A stretch of 13,673 nucleotides of DNA from Gemmatimonadota bacterium (lineage in GTDB: Bacteria; Gemmatimonadota; Gemmatimonadetes; Longimicrobiales; RSA9): the NCBI GenBank assembly GCA_019689775.1, contig JADGGV010000053.1, positions 1 through 13,673 on the forward strand. The letters are read 5' to 3'. The translations under genes and the position numbers were made by a program. Positions 1 to 6,437 of this stretch are shown in pieces; within the stretch, counting starts at the first letter, position 1, and every line of letters starts with the position of its first letter. The notes below the pieces were generated by a model. That model ran no database searches, was not told the DNA's origin, and saw nothing but the letters and a program-made list of their open reading frames with translations.

Positions 1-106
1 CGGCGAGCCAGCGCGCCCGCCCCCGCCCCGCCCGCGCCGAGCCGGCGCCGCCAGGGAAATCAAGCAGCCCCGCCCCGCACGCCCCCAGCGGGCGCGGGGC
101 TGGGGC

Positions 107-125
107 GCCGCGCCGCAGGCGCGGC
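107..125 (-). terminator. GC hairpin(s) after the EF-G-like gene, candidate terminator
   Basis: The first inverted repeat after the EF-G stop codon is perfect: 8-bp arms at 107-114 and 118-125 with a 3-nt loop, starting about 6 nt beyond the stop. A second hairpin follows at 72-100: arms GCCCCGC (72-78) and GCGGGGC (94-100), with an inner 4-bp stem. No U-tract follows; the next transcript bases only contain TTGATTT. Position and stem strength suggest transcript termination or 3' end protection. The lack of a T-run keeps confidence moderate. I see no gene in bases 1-130. Confidence 0.4.
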
Positions 126-130
126 CCCGG

Positions 131-2236
131 CTACGCGTGCACCTCCTCGCGCTCCTTCGCCGCGGCCTCCCGGATCTTCTGGGCGATGTGCGGCGGGACC
201 TCCTCGTAGCCGTGGAACGTCCGCGAGTGGTGGGCGCGGCCCTGCGTGAGGGAGCGGAGCGTCGTCGCGTACTTGTAGAGCTCGGCCTCGGGGACGAGCG
301 CGCGGATCGTCGTCTTGTGGCCGTCGGGCTCCATGCCGAGGATCTTGCCGCGCCGCTGGTTCAGGTCGCCGATGATGTCGCCCATGTACTCCTCGGGGGT
401 CGTGATCTCGACGTGCATGATCGGCTCGAGGAGCACGGGATCGGCCTTCTCGGCGGCGTTCTTGAACGCCAGGATCCCGGCCATCTGGAACGCGATGTCG
501 CTCGAGTCGACGGAGTGGTAGGAGCCGAAGAAGCACTCGGCCTCGAAGTCGACGACGGGGTAGCCGGCCAGGATGCCGCGCTGGGCGGCGGCCTGGACGC
601 CCTTGTCGACGGAGGGGATGAACTTCCCCGGGATGACGCCGCCGACGATCGAGTCGGTGAAGCGGTAGCCGGAGCCGCGCGGGAGCGGCTTGAGGCGGAT
701 GTAGGCGTCGCCGTACTGGCCGTGGCCGCCGGTCTGCTTCTTGTGCTTCCCCTGCGCCTCGGCGGTCTTGCGGATCGTCTCGCGGTAGTGGATGCGCGGC
801 TGCTCGGTGACGACCGAGACGCCGTACTTGCGCTTGAGGCGCTCGAGCTGCACCTCGAGGTGCAGCTCGCCGAGCCCGCGCACGATCGTCTGCTTCGACT
901 CCGGGTCGAACTCGTGCACGAAGACCGGATCCTCCTCGTGCAGCTTGCCGAGCGCCGTGCCGATCTTGTCCTCGTCGCTGCGGCTGGCCGCGCGGATCGC
1001 GGTGGCGATGTCGGGCTTCGGGAAGTCGATCCCGGCGACCACGACGGGGTGCTCCGGCGACGAGAGCGTGTCGTTCGTGTGCGTGTTCTTCAGCTTCGCG
1101 ACGACGCCGATGTCGCCGGCGTGCAGCCGGTCGACCTCGAGGCGCTCTTTCCCCATCGGCACCGACAGGTGGGTCAGCTTCTCGCCGACGCCGCGCGTCG
1201 CGTTCAGGACCTCCTGCCCGTTGACGACGGCGCCGCCGAAGATGCGGAAGAGCGAGAGCTCGCCGACGTGCGGCTCGCTCGTGGTCTTGAAGACGAGCGC
1301 CGCCAGCGGGCCGTCGTCGCTCGCCGTCAGCTCGATCGCCTGGTCGATGTGCGGGCGCTCGGCGGTCTCCGGCTTCGCCTCCGCCGGGCTCGGGGCCAGC
1401 TCGACCAGCTTGGTCAGCAGCGCGCGCGTCCCCCAGGTCTTCTCCGGGGCGCCGCAGAAGAGCGGGTAGAGGTCGCCGCGGAGCATCGCCCGCTTCATCG
1501 CCGCGAGCGCCTCCTCGCGGCTGATGTCGCCGTCGTTCAGGTAGTGCTCGAGGACCGCCTCGTCCGTCGTGGCGATCGCCTCCAGCAGCTCCGTGTGCCA
1601 GCGCTGGTATTTCTCCTGCTTCTCCGCCGGGACGTCGGTCTCGTCGTACTCGCCCGACACGGTACCCGGCTTGTAGAGGTGGGCCCGGCCGCTGAACAGG
1701 TTGATGATGCCGCGGAAGTCGTCACCGGCGCCGATCGGGATCTCGACCGGGACGACCTTGTCGGTCAGCGTCGCCTTGATCTGCTCGTAGACGCGGTCGA
1801 AGTCGGCGTGCTCCTTGTCCATCATCGAGACGAAAAAAAATCTGGGAATCCCACGAGTCTCGCAGTATTCCCAGACCTTCTCCGTCCCGACCTCGACGCC
1901 CGTCGTGGCGCCGAGGACGATTACCGCCCCGTCGGCGACCCTTGTGGCGGCCAGCGCCTCCGCCGTGAAGTCCAGGTATCCGGGTGTGTCGAGGAGGTTG
2001 ATCTTCGTGTCCATCCACTCGGCGTGCGCCACGGCCGTCTGCATCGAGATCCCGTGCGCGATCTCCTCGTCGGTGTACATCGTGAGCGCCGAGCCGTCGC
2101 GGACGCTGCCGTGCCGCCGGGACGTCCCCGACACGAAGCACAGCGCATCGACGAGGGTGGTCTTCCCGGAGCCGCCGTGACCCAGGACCGCGATGTTCCG
2201 GATCTGCTCCGTTCTAAACTCCTTGGCGGCTGCCAT
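131..2236 (-). CDS. EF-G-like translation elongation GTPase (EF-G paralogue)
   Basis: A 701-residue protein with the full five-domain EF-G layout. The GTPase domain covers about 1-285, with P-loop GHGGSGKT at 19-26, DTPGY at 83-87 and a CGA G5-like element near 261. Domain II is about 309-395, domain III 405-475 (LGELHLEVQLERLK near 455-468), domain IV 478-600 (loop GSYHSVDSS at 571-579) and domain V 601-685. Such proteins bind the ribosome in the cytosol and drive translocation or related steps with GTP. The start at 2236 is set by AGGAGG at 2244-2249, 7 nt upstream. An in-frame reading to 2314 would run through the promoter. No rpsL, rpsG or tuf lies beside it, and the P-loop differs from the usual AHIDAGKT, so I take it as an EF-G paralogue rather than the str-operon fusA. 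Odd points: the guanine-recognition motif reads SMMD (137-140) instead of NKxD, and a T8 run precedes it. Family certain, paralogue type likely. Confidence 0.93.
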   Translation of the reverse strand: MAAAKEFRTEQIRNIAVLGHGGSGKTTLVDALCFVSGTSRRHGSVRDGSALTMYTDEEIAHGISMQTAVAHAEWMDTKINLLDTPGYLDFTAEALAATRVADGAVIVLGATTGVEVGTEKVWEYCETRGIPRFFFVSMMDKEHADFDRVYEQIKATLTDKVVPVEIPIGAGDDFRGIINLFSGRAHLYKPGTVSGEYDETDVPAEKQEKYQRWHTELLEAIATTDEAVLEHYLNDGDISREEALAAMKRAMLRGDLYPLFCGAPEKTWGTRALLTKLVELAPSPAEAKPETAERPHIDQAIELTASDDGPLAALVFKTTSEPHVGELSLFRIFGGAVVNGQEVLNATRGVGEKLTHLSVPMGKERLEVDRLHAGDIGVVAKLKNTHTNDTLSSPEHPVVVAGIDFPKPDIATAIRAASRSDEDKIGTALGKLHEEDPVFVHEFDPESKQTIVRGLGELHLEVQLERLKRKYGVSVVTEQPRIHYRETIRKTAEAQGKHKKQTGGHGQYGDAYIRLKPLPRGSGYRFTDSIVGGVIPGKFIPSVDKGVQAAAQRGILAGYPVVDFEAECFFGSYHSVDSSDIAFQMAGILAFKNAAEKADPVLLEPIMHVEITTPEEYMGDIIGDLNQRRGKILGMEPDGHKTTIRALVPEAELYKYATTLRSLTQGRAHHSRTFHGYEEVPPHIAQKIREAAAKEREEVHA

Positions 2237-2285
2237 GGACACACCTCCTGAGTGGGAAATGTGCGGGAACACGAAGGTATAGGCG

Positions 2286-2314
2286 AACGTAGCCCCCGGC
2301 TGGACGGGGGTCAA
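2286..2314 (-). promoter_or_regulatory. Candidate sigma70-type promoter of the EF-G-like gene
   Basis: Reading leftwards, TTGACC (2309-2314) is followed after exactly 17 nt by TACGTT (2286-2291). Transcription would start near 2279 and give a leader of about 43 nt with a strong Shine-Dalgarno. An alternative -10, TATACC at 2276-2281, has no good -35. The spacer contains a 6-bp inverted repeat, CCCCCG/CGGGGG (arms 2293-2298 and 2305-2310), which could be an operator or chance in GC-rich DNA. Assignment is from consensus match only. Confidence 0.5.
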
Positions 2315-2354
2315 GCGACGCGGGGCGCTCGTCCGCGCGCCGGCCGTGCGGCCC

Positions 2355-2374
2355 CGCTCGCCGGGCGGCGAGCG
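2355..2374 (-). repeat. Repeated 20-bp perfect dyad, copy A (after the rhomboid gene; candidate terminator)
   Basis: Nine-base arms CGCTCGCCG and CGGCGAGCG around GG form a perfect inverted repeat 13 nt beyond the rhomboid stop codon. The same 20 bases occur at 9148-9167. Flanks are also alike: a CGTGC-GCCCC motif on the left and GCGGCG-TGGCGC on the right, with small gaps. It lies between the rhomboid gene and the EF-G promoter, where a terminator would be expected. It has no U-tract. Confidence 0.55.
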
Positions 2375-2387
2375 GCGGCGTGGCGCC

Positions 2388-3215
2388 TCAGTTCTTCCGA
2401 TACCGCCGGCTGGCCTCGTCGAGCAGCCGCCGCTCCTCGGGCGTCAGGCTGCTCATCCCGGTGCGGGCGATCTTGTCGAGGATGCGGTCGACGTCGTCGA
2501 GGAGGCGCTCCTCCTCGCTCGGGCGGGCGCGGCGCGCGGGCTTGGGCGGCGCGCTGGTGGCGCTGCCGGGGATCACGGTGAGGCGGGGCTTCGGCCGCAG
2601 CCGCTTCAGGCGGGCGGCGGCGCCGGCGCGCAGACGACCGAACTTCAGGTAGACGAACCCCGCGGCGAAGCCGCCGAGGTGGGCGAAGTGGGCGACGCCG
2701 TCCGCGGCGCCGCCGAAGCCGCTGAAGAGCGAGAGCGCGACGAAGATGAGGACGAGCCACTTCGCGGCGACCGGAAAGATGCCCCAGATGTAGATCGGCG
2801 AGTCCGGCCAGTTCATCGCGAAGGCGAGCATCACGCCGTAGACGGCGGCGGAGGCGCCGATGACGGGCGAGTGGAACGCGAACAGGAACGAGAACGCGGC
2901 GCCGCCGAGCCCGCAGATCAGGTAGTACTTGATGAACTCGCGGGATCCCCAGCGCTCCTCCAGCGGCGGCCCGAAGAAGAACAGGGCCAGCATGTTGAAG
3001 AGCACGTGGAGGATGCCCGCGTGCACGAACATGTAGGTGAGGACCGTCCACGGCTGCCGCAGCGCGCTCGCCGGCGTGAACACGAGCAGGCCGCCGAGGT
3101 CGACGCCGAAGCGCGCGGCCGCCCACGTCGCCACGAAGATGACGAGGTTGGCGACGATCAGGCGCTTGACCCAGGTCGTCAGGCCGCTGAACGAGAAGGG
3201 ACTACCGTACGCCAT
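2388..3215 (-). CDS. Rhomboid family intramembrane serine protease
   Basis: A 275-residue polytopic inner-membrane protein with about six helices (near 18-36, 56-82, 94-112, 118-136, 140-163, 173-192). The rhomboid core is complete. The HVLFN segment (70-74) supplies the oxyanion-side His and Asn, GASA (120-123) supplies nucleophile Ser122, and AHLGGFAAG (178-186) supplies catalytic His179. Rhomboids cut transmembrane segments of other membrane proteins; the substrate here is unknown. After helix 6 comes a basic, proline-containing linker (about 193-230), then a helical tail ending in SSLTPEERRLLDEASRRYR. It resembles the DUF6576 tail found on some bacterial rhomboids (recognised by eye). I chose ATG 3215. 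A TTG at 3281 would add 22 Pro-rich residues and has GGAGG 12 nt upstream, so it cannot be excluded, while the ATG itself lacks a clear Shine-Dalgarno. It lies 69 bp after ddl, probably cotranscribed. Confidence 0.9.
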   Translation of the reverse strand: MAYGSPFSFSGLTTWVKRLIVANLVIFVATWAAARFGVDLGGLLVFTPASALRQPWTVLTYMFVHAGILHVLFNMLALFFFGPPLEERWGSREFIKYYLICGLGGAAFSFLFAFHSPVIGASAAVYGVMLAFAMNWPDSPIYIWGIFPVAAKWLVLIFVALSLFSGFGGAADGVAHFAHLGGFAAGFVYLKFGRLRAGAAARLKRLRPKPRLTVIPGSATSAPPKPARRARPSEEERLLDDVDRILDKIARTGMSSLTPEERRLLDEASRRYRKN

Positions 3216-3284
3216 GGTGGATGCTTCGGTCGCCTCGTGGGGAGGGGCCGGACGCGGCGGCGGCCGCCCGGCGCCGGCCAATCT

Positions 3285-4304
3285 CTAAACCCGCCTCCGC
3301 CGGCGGTGTTCCTCTACGGCGAGGCGGCAAATCCGGTCGCAGACCTGGGGGAAGCCGAGGCCGGCGGCGCGCGCGCCGCGGGGGTACAGGCTCGCGGCCG
3401 TCATCCCCGGGAGCGTGTTGGCCTCGAGGCACCAGAGCCCGCCGGCGGCATCCAGCCGGAAGTCGATCCGGCTGTAGCCGCCGAGCTTGAGCAGCCCGTG
3501 GGCCCGCAGCGCCAGCTCCTGCGCGCGCCGCGCGACGTCGGCCTCCACCTCCGCGGGGAAGATCTCCTCCGACATGCCCGGCTGGTACTTGCACTCGTAG
3601 TCGAAGATCTCGTGCCGCGGGATGATCTCGCCGACCGGCAGCGCCTCCTCGCCGAGGATCGGCACGGTCAGCTCACGCCCGGCGACGAACGCCTCCAGCA
3701 TCACCTCGTCGTCGAAGCGGGCGGCGAACTCGACCGCGGCCGCCACGTCCTCCGCGCGCTTCACGAGCGTCAGCCCCACGGTCGAGCCCTGCTTGCTCGG
3801 CTTCACGACGAGCGGCAGCCCGAGCCGGGCGACGGCGGCGTCGACGTCGACCGGCGCCATGAGCCAGTCCGGCGTCGGCACGCCGCCCTGGAGGAACAAC
3901 CGCTTGGACACATCCTTGTCCATTGCCAGGGCGCTGCCGAGCATGCCGCTCCCGGTGTACGGGATGCCGACCAGGTCCAGCAGCGCCTGGAGCTGCCCGC
4001 CCTCGCCCGTCCCGCCGTGCAGCGCCAGGAAGAGCACGTCGACGCCCTTCAGCTCCGGCGCCTCGATGAGCGCCGCGGGGTTCCCGGTGCGGAGCATGTC
4101 GAGCGCCTCCTGCCCGGGCGGCACCGGCGCGATGCCCGCCTCCAGCAGCCGGCGCTCCTCGGCCGCGTCCAGCACCCCCCGCGCCGTGTCCACCGCCACC
4201 ACCTCGTGCCCCGCCTCGCGCAGCGCCTGCACGATCTGCGCGCCGCTCGCGATCGAGACATCGCGCTCGGCGCTCGTCCCCCCGAAGAGTACGGCGATCT
4301 TCAT
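3285..4304 (-). CDS. ddl: D-alanine--D-alanine ligase
   Basis: A 339-residue ATP-grasp enzyme that joins two D-alanines for the peptidoglycan precursor UDP-MurNAc-pentapeptide in the cytosol. The N-terminal signature GGTSAERDVSIASG is at 8-21, with Glu13 matching the family's first-site glutamate. LALHGGTGEGGQLQ (93-106) and YTGSG (116-120) follow. Other motifs are the ATP-grasp VVKPSKQGSTVG (166-177), Tyr236/Tyr240 in the omega-loop region, SRIDFR (278-283) and the Mg/substrate motif LEANTLPGMT (293-302). Length is near the E. coli DdlB size plus about 30 residues. ATG 4304 is preceded by GGAGG at 4309-4313, 4 nt away. An in-frame ATG at 4316 would add only four residues. A perfect hairpin (4317-4335) lies immediately upstream of the ribosome-binding site. 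The protein ends in a short arginine-rich tail. It lies 73 bp after cbs. Very sure of function. Confidence 0.96.
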   Translation of the reverse strand: MKIAVLFGGTSAERDVSIASGAQIVQALREAGHEVVAVDTARGVLDAAEERRLLEAGIAPVPPGQEALDMLRTGNPAALIEAPELKGVDVLFLALHGGTGEGGQLQALLDLVGIPYTGSGMLGSALAMDKDVSKRLFLQGGVPTPDWLMAPVDVDAAVARLGLPLVVKPSKQGSTVGLTLVKRAEDVAAAVEFAARFDDEVMLEAFVAGRELTVPILGEEALPVGEIIPRHEIFDYECKYQPGMSEEIFPAEVEADVARRAQELALRAHGLLKLGGYSRIDFRLDAAGGLWCLEANTLPGMTAASLYPRGARAAGLGFPQVCDRICRLAVEEHRRRRRV

Positions 4305-4316
4305 GTGGCCTCCCAT

Positions 4317-4335
4317 GCGGCGCCCGGGGCGCCGC
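4317..4335 (-). repeat. Repeated GC hairpin, copy A (cbs-ddl gap)
   Basis: Arms GCGGCGCC and GGCGCCGC with a 3-nt CGG loop form a perfect 8-bp stem between the cbs stop (4378) and the ddl ribosome-binding site (4309-4313). Eighteen of nineteen bases recur at 9111-9129, the difference being in the loop. It could end or stabilise the cbs mRNA, or limit ribosome access to ddl. No U-tract follows. Confidence 0.5.
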
Positions 4336-4377
4336 GCCCGCCGGACGCGCGGGCCGCCGTGGCGCTCCGTGCCCCGG

Positions 4378-5775
4378 CTAGCTCGCGATGTACCGCACCA
4401 TGTCGTACCGTGTGATGATCCCGGCGAGCTCGCCATCGCGGCGGACGAGCACGGCGGGGTTCTGGCGTGTGAGGAGGCGGCCGATGGCGCCGATCTCGAC
4501 GTGGGCGTCGACGACCGGGAACGGCGGCTCCATGAGGTCCTCGGCGCGGCGGTCGAGGGCGGAGGGGTCCTCGATGACGCGCGACATGAGGCTCGCCTCC
4601 AGCAGCGCGCCGATGCACGCGCCGTCGCGCAGCACCGGGAGCTGCGAGATGTTGTGGGCCGTGATCCGATCGAGCGCCTCGCGCACCCGGCTCTCCGGTT
4701 GCACGCCGACGAGCGGCGGGGCGCCGGGCTCCTTGCGGGCGACGAGGTCGCCGGCCGTCAGGCGGTCGGCCTCGAGCAGCCGGTTCTCGCGCATCCACTC
4801 GTCGTTGTAGAGCTTCGAGAGGTAGCGCTCGCCGGTGTCGGGGAGCACGCAGACGACGAGCGCGTCCGGATCGTCCAGCTCGTGCGCCAGACGCGCGGCG
4901 ACGTGCACGATCAACCCCGACGAGCCGCCCACGAACAGCCCCTCTTCCCGCGTCAGCCGCCGCGCCATGTGGAACGCCTCACGGTCGGTGACCGTGCGCA
5001 CCTCGTCCAGCACGTCGAACCAGAGCGTGGACGGGAGCTTGTCGTTGCCGATCCCCTCGACCTTGTACGGCTGGCTCTCGCCCTTCTCGCCGGTGCGGAA
5101 GTAGTTGGCGTAGATCGAGCCAACCGGGTCCCCGGCGACGACCCGGATCGCCGGGTTGCGCTCCTTCAGGTACTTCCCCGCCCCGCTGATCGTGCCGCCG
5201 GTGCCGGCCGCGGCGACGAAATGCGTGACGCGCCCCTCGGTCTGCTCCCAGATCTCCGGACCGGTGGTCTGGTAGTGCACCTCCGGGTTGACCGGATTGT
5301 AGAACTGGTTGGCCAGGATGGCGCCGGGCAGCTCCGCGGCGAGCCGGTGGGCGACCTGGAGGTAGTTGTCCGGATGGTCGGGCGGGACCGCCGCCGGCGT
5401 CACGATCACCTCCGCGCCGAACGCCTTCAGCAGCCGGACCTTCTCCTGGCTGAACTTGTCCGACATCGTGAAGATGCAGCGGTAGCCCTTGAGCGCCGCC
5501 GCGATGGCGAGCCCGACGCCGGTGTTGCCGCTCGTCGCCTCGACGACCGTGCCCCCGGGGCGCAGCCGGCCCTCCCGCTCCGCCGCCTCGATCATCGCCA
5601 GCCCGATGCGGTCCTTGACCGAGCCGCCCGGGTTGAAGAACTCGGCCTTGGCGTAGACCGGGGTGCGCGCGCCGTCGACGACGCGGTTCAACCGGATGAG
5701 CGGCGTCCAGCCGACCGTCTCGAGGACGCTGGCGAGGGGGCGGGCATTGCGGGGGGGCATGGACTCCGGGCTCAT
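4378..5775 (-). CDS. Cystathionine beta-synthase / cysteine synthase with C-terminal CBS-domain pair
   Basis: A 465-residue fold-type II PLP enzyme. Lys54 in NPGGSVKDR (48-56) is the expected Schiff-base lysine. TSGNTG (81-86) is the substrate loop, GTGGTISG (191-198) the PLP phosphate loop, and GGSSG (283-287) holds the Ser near the pyridine nitrogen. EGIGNDKLP (240-248) and the NPVNPEVHYQTTGPEIW region match cystathionine beta-synthases better than plain CysK. Two CBS domains follow (about 340-400 and 408-463) and probably bind an adenosyl ligand; there is no N-terminal heme region. The reaction is likely L-serine plus L-homocysteine to cystathionine, though O-acetylserine/sulfide use cannot be excluded, and no gamma-lyase gene is nearby to settle it. 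ATG 5775 has GGAGG at 5781-5785 with 5-nt spacing. ATG 5760 is a weaker alternative. It lies 30 bp after the TonB-C gene, almost surely one transcript. Confidence 0.92.
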   Translation of the reverse strand: MSPESMPPRNARPLASVLETVGWTPLIRLNRVVDGARTPVYAKAEFFNPGGSVKDRIGLAMIEAAEREGRLRPGGTVVEATSGNTGVGLAIAAALKGYRCIFTMSDKFSQEKVRLLKAFGAEVIVTPAAVPPDHPDNYLQVAHRLAAELPGAILANQFYNPVNPEVHYQTTGPEIWEQTEGRVTHFVAAAGTGGTISGAGKYLKERNPAIRVVAGDPVGSIYANYFRTGEKGESQPYKVEGIGNDKLPSTLWFDVLDEVRTVTDREAFHMARRLTREEGLFVGGSSGLIVHVAARLAHELDDPDALVVCVLPDTGERYLSKLYNDEWMRENRLLEADRLTAGDLVARKEPGAPPLVGVQPESRVREALDRITAHNISQLPVLRDGACIGALLEASLMSRVIEDPSALDRRAEDLMEPPFPVVDAHVEIGAIGRLLTRQNPAVLVRRDGELAGIITRYDMVRYIAS

Positions 5776-5805
5776 TCACTCCTCCATCGACCGCCGCCGG
5801 GCGGC

Positions 5806-6195
5806 TCAGGGCCTCGCTCCGCCCAGGCCCGCCGTGTCGGCCGCGGTGCGGTCACGGGTGAACCGGACCGGCAGCTTCACCCACATGCTCAGCTTCCGGC
5901 CCGCGCGGTGCGCCGGCAGGAACCGCAGCTTCCACGCGCCGGCAGCAGCGGCGGAATCGAACGCGCTGCGGCCGCTCGAGCGCAACACCCGCACACTGTC
6001 GACCGCGCCGCTCTCGTCGACGCGCACGAGCAGCGTCGTCTCGCCCTGCGCCCCCTCGTCCCAGAGCGCCAGCGGGTAGGCGAACGGCGAGGGTCCGTCG
6101 AGGGCCTTCGGCGGGACCGGCGGTGGGTCCGCCCCGCAGGCGACGAGCAGCGCCGCCGCCGCGAGCCGGAGCCCGCGTCGCAGATTCTCCGTCAT
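5806..6195 (-). CDS. Small lipoprotein with TonB C-terminal-like domain
   Basis: A 129-residue predicted lipoprotein. A short basic N-terminus and hydrophobic stretch (9-19) end in the lipobox LVAC, with Cys20 to be lipidated. A proline-rich stretch (24-30) precedes a TonB C-terminal (energy-transducer family) fold at about 47-113. This shows the typical pattern of GETTLLVRVDESGAVDSVRV (51-70), a Phe-Asp-Ala-rich helix (79-88), WKLRFLPA (88-95) and a final strand WVKLPVRF (105-112). True TonB has an N-terminal membrane anchor and partners ExbB/ExbD. Here the anchor is a lipid and no partners are nearby, so a periplasmic scaffold or envelope-binding role is more likely than energy transduction. 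ATG 6195 was chosen because it places the signal at the very N-terminus; ATG 6225 would add ten charged or polar residues. The Shine-Dalgarno is weak (GGGA). It probably heads the transcript into cbs. Confidence 0.75.
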   Translation of the reverse strand: MTENLRRGLRLAAAALLVACGADPPPVPPKALDGPSPFAYPLALWDEGAQGETTLLVRVDESGAVDSVRVLRSSGRSAFDSAAAAGAWKLRFLPAHRAGRKLSMWVKLPVRFTRDRTAADTAGLGGARP

Positions 6196-6216
6196 TCCCG
6201 GATCGGTTCGGTCGCG

Positions 6217-6235
6217 GGCCGGCATGCTGCCGGCC
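6217..6235 (-). promoter_or_regulatory. Perfect dyad in the leader of the TonB-C lipoprotein gene
   Basis: Arms GGCCGGCA (6217-6224) and TGCCGGCC (6228-6235) with a TGC loop form a perfect 8-bp stem. It sits between the TATACT -10 element (6247-6252) and the start codon (6195), so the mRNA would begin about 5 nt before it. It could be a 5' stabilising hairpin or a repressor operator. Function is inferred from position only. Confidence 0.35.
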
Positions 6236-6246
6236 GGGGAGGCGTC

Positions 6247-6252
6247 AGTATA
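6247..6252 (-). promoter_or_regulatory. Candidate -10 element (TATACT) for the TonB-C/cbs/ddl transcript
   Basis: TATACT differs from the TATAAT consensus at one position and stands out in very GC-rich DNA. It would start transcription near 6240, about 45 nt before the lipoprotein ATG. The -35 position at 17-nt spacing (6270-6275) reads TTCCGC, which is poor. The call rests on the -10 and its location in the gap after mutS. Confidence 0.4.
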
Positions 6253-6405
6253 GCCCTGGCACCGGCGACGCGGAAGCCGACCGCCGGGGACCCGCGCTGT
6301 TGAGCGCATACCCCGCCGGCCGCGCGCCGTTCGTCGTCCGATTCGCGGAACTGCATGGTGTTAGCGCCTTCCGTCCCGGCTCGCGGGTGTCCGGCGCGAT
6401 CCGCG

Positions 6406-6435
6406 GGTCGGCGCGGCGCCCGCTCGGCGCCGACC
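6406..6435 (-). terminator. Strong GC hairpin directly after mutS, candidate terminator
   Basis: Perfect 9-bp arms GGTCGGCGC (6406-6414) and GCGCCGACC (6427-6435), with a 12-nt loop, begin 2 nt beyond the mutS stop codon. No U-tract follows. With the candidate -10 at 6247-6252 downstream, it would separate mutS from the TonB-C/cbs/ddl transcript. Confidence 0.42.
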
Positions 6436-6437
6436 GC

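Noticed and set aside
1833..1840. Possible frameshift pseudogene in the EF-G-like gene at the T8 run
   Set aside because: The reading frame continues intact through all five EF-G domains to a normal stop, so the gene is whole as sequenced.
137..2251. A 704-codon open frame on the plus strand opposite the EF-G-like gene
   Set aside because: It is an antisense shadow: Arg/Leu/Asp-rich, no recognisable family, and lies over a complete conserved gene. High GC removes stop codons from the opposite strand.
5776..5787. Three-codon mini-ORF (ATG GAG GAG TGA) directly before the cbs ATG
   Set aside because: It coincides with the cbs Shine-Dalgarno GGAGGAG, which explains the bases fully; no evidence it is translated.
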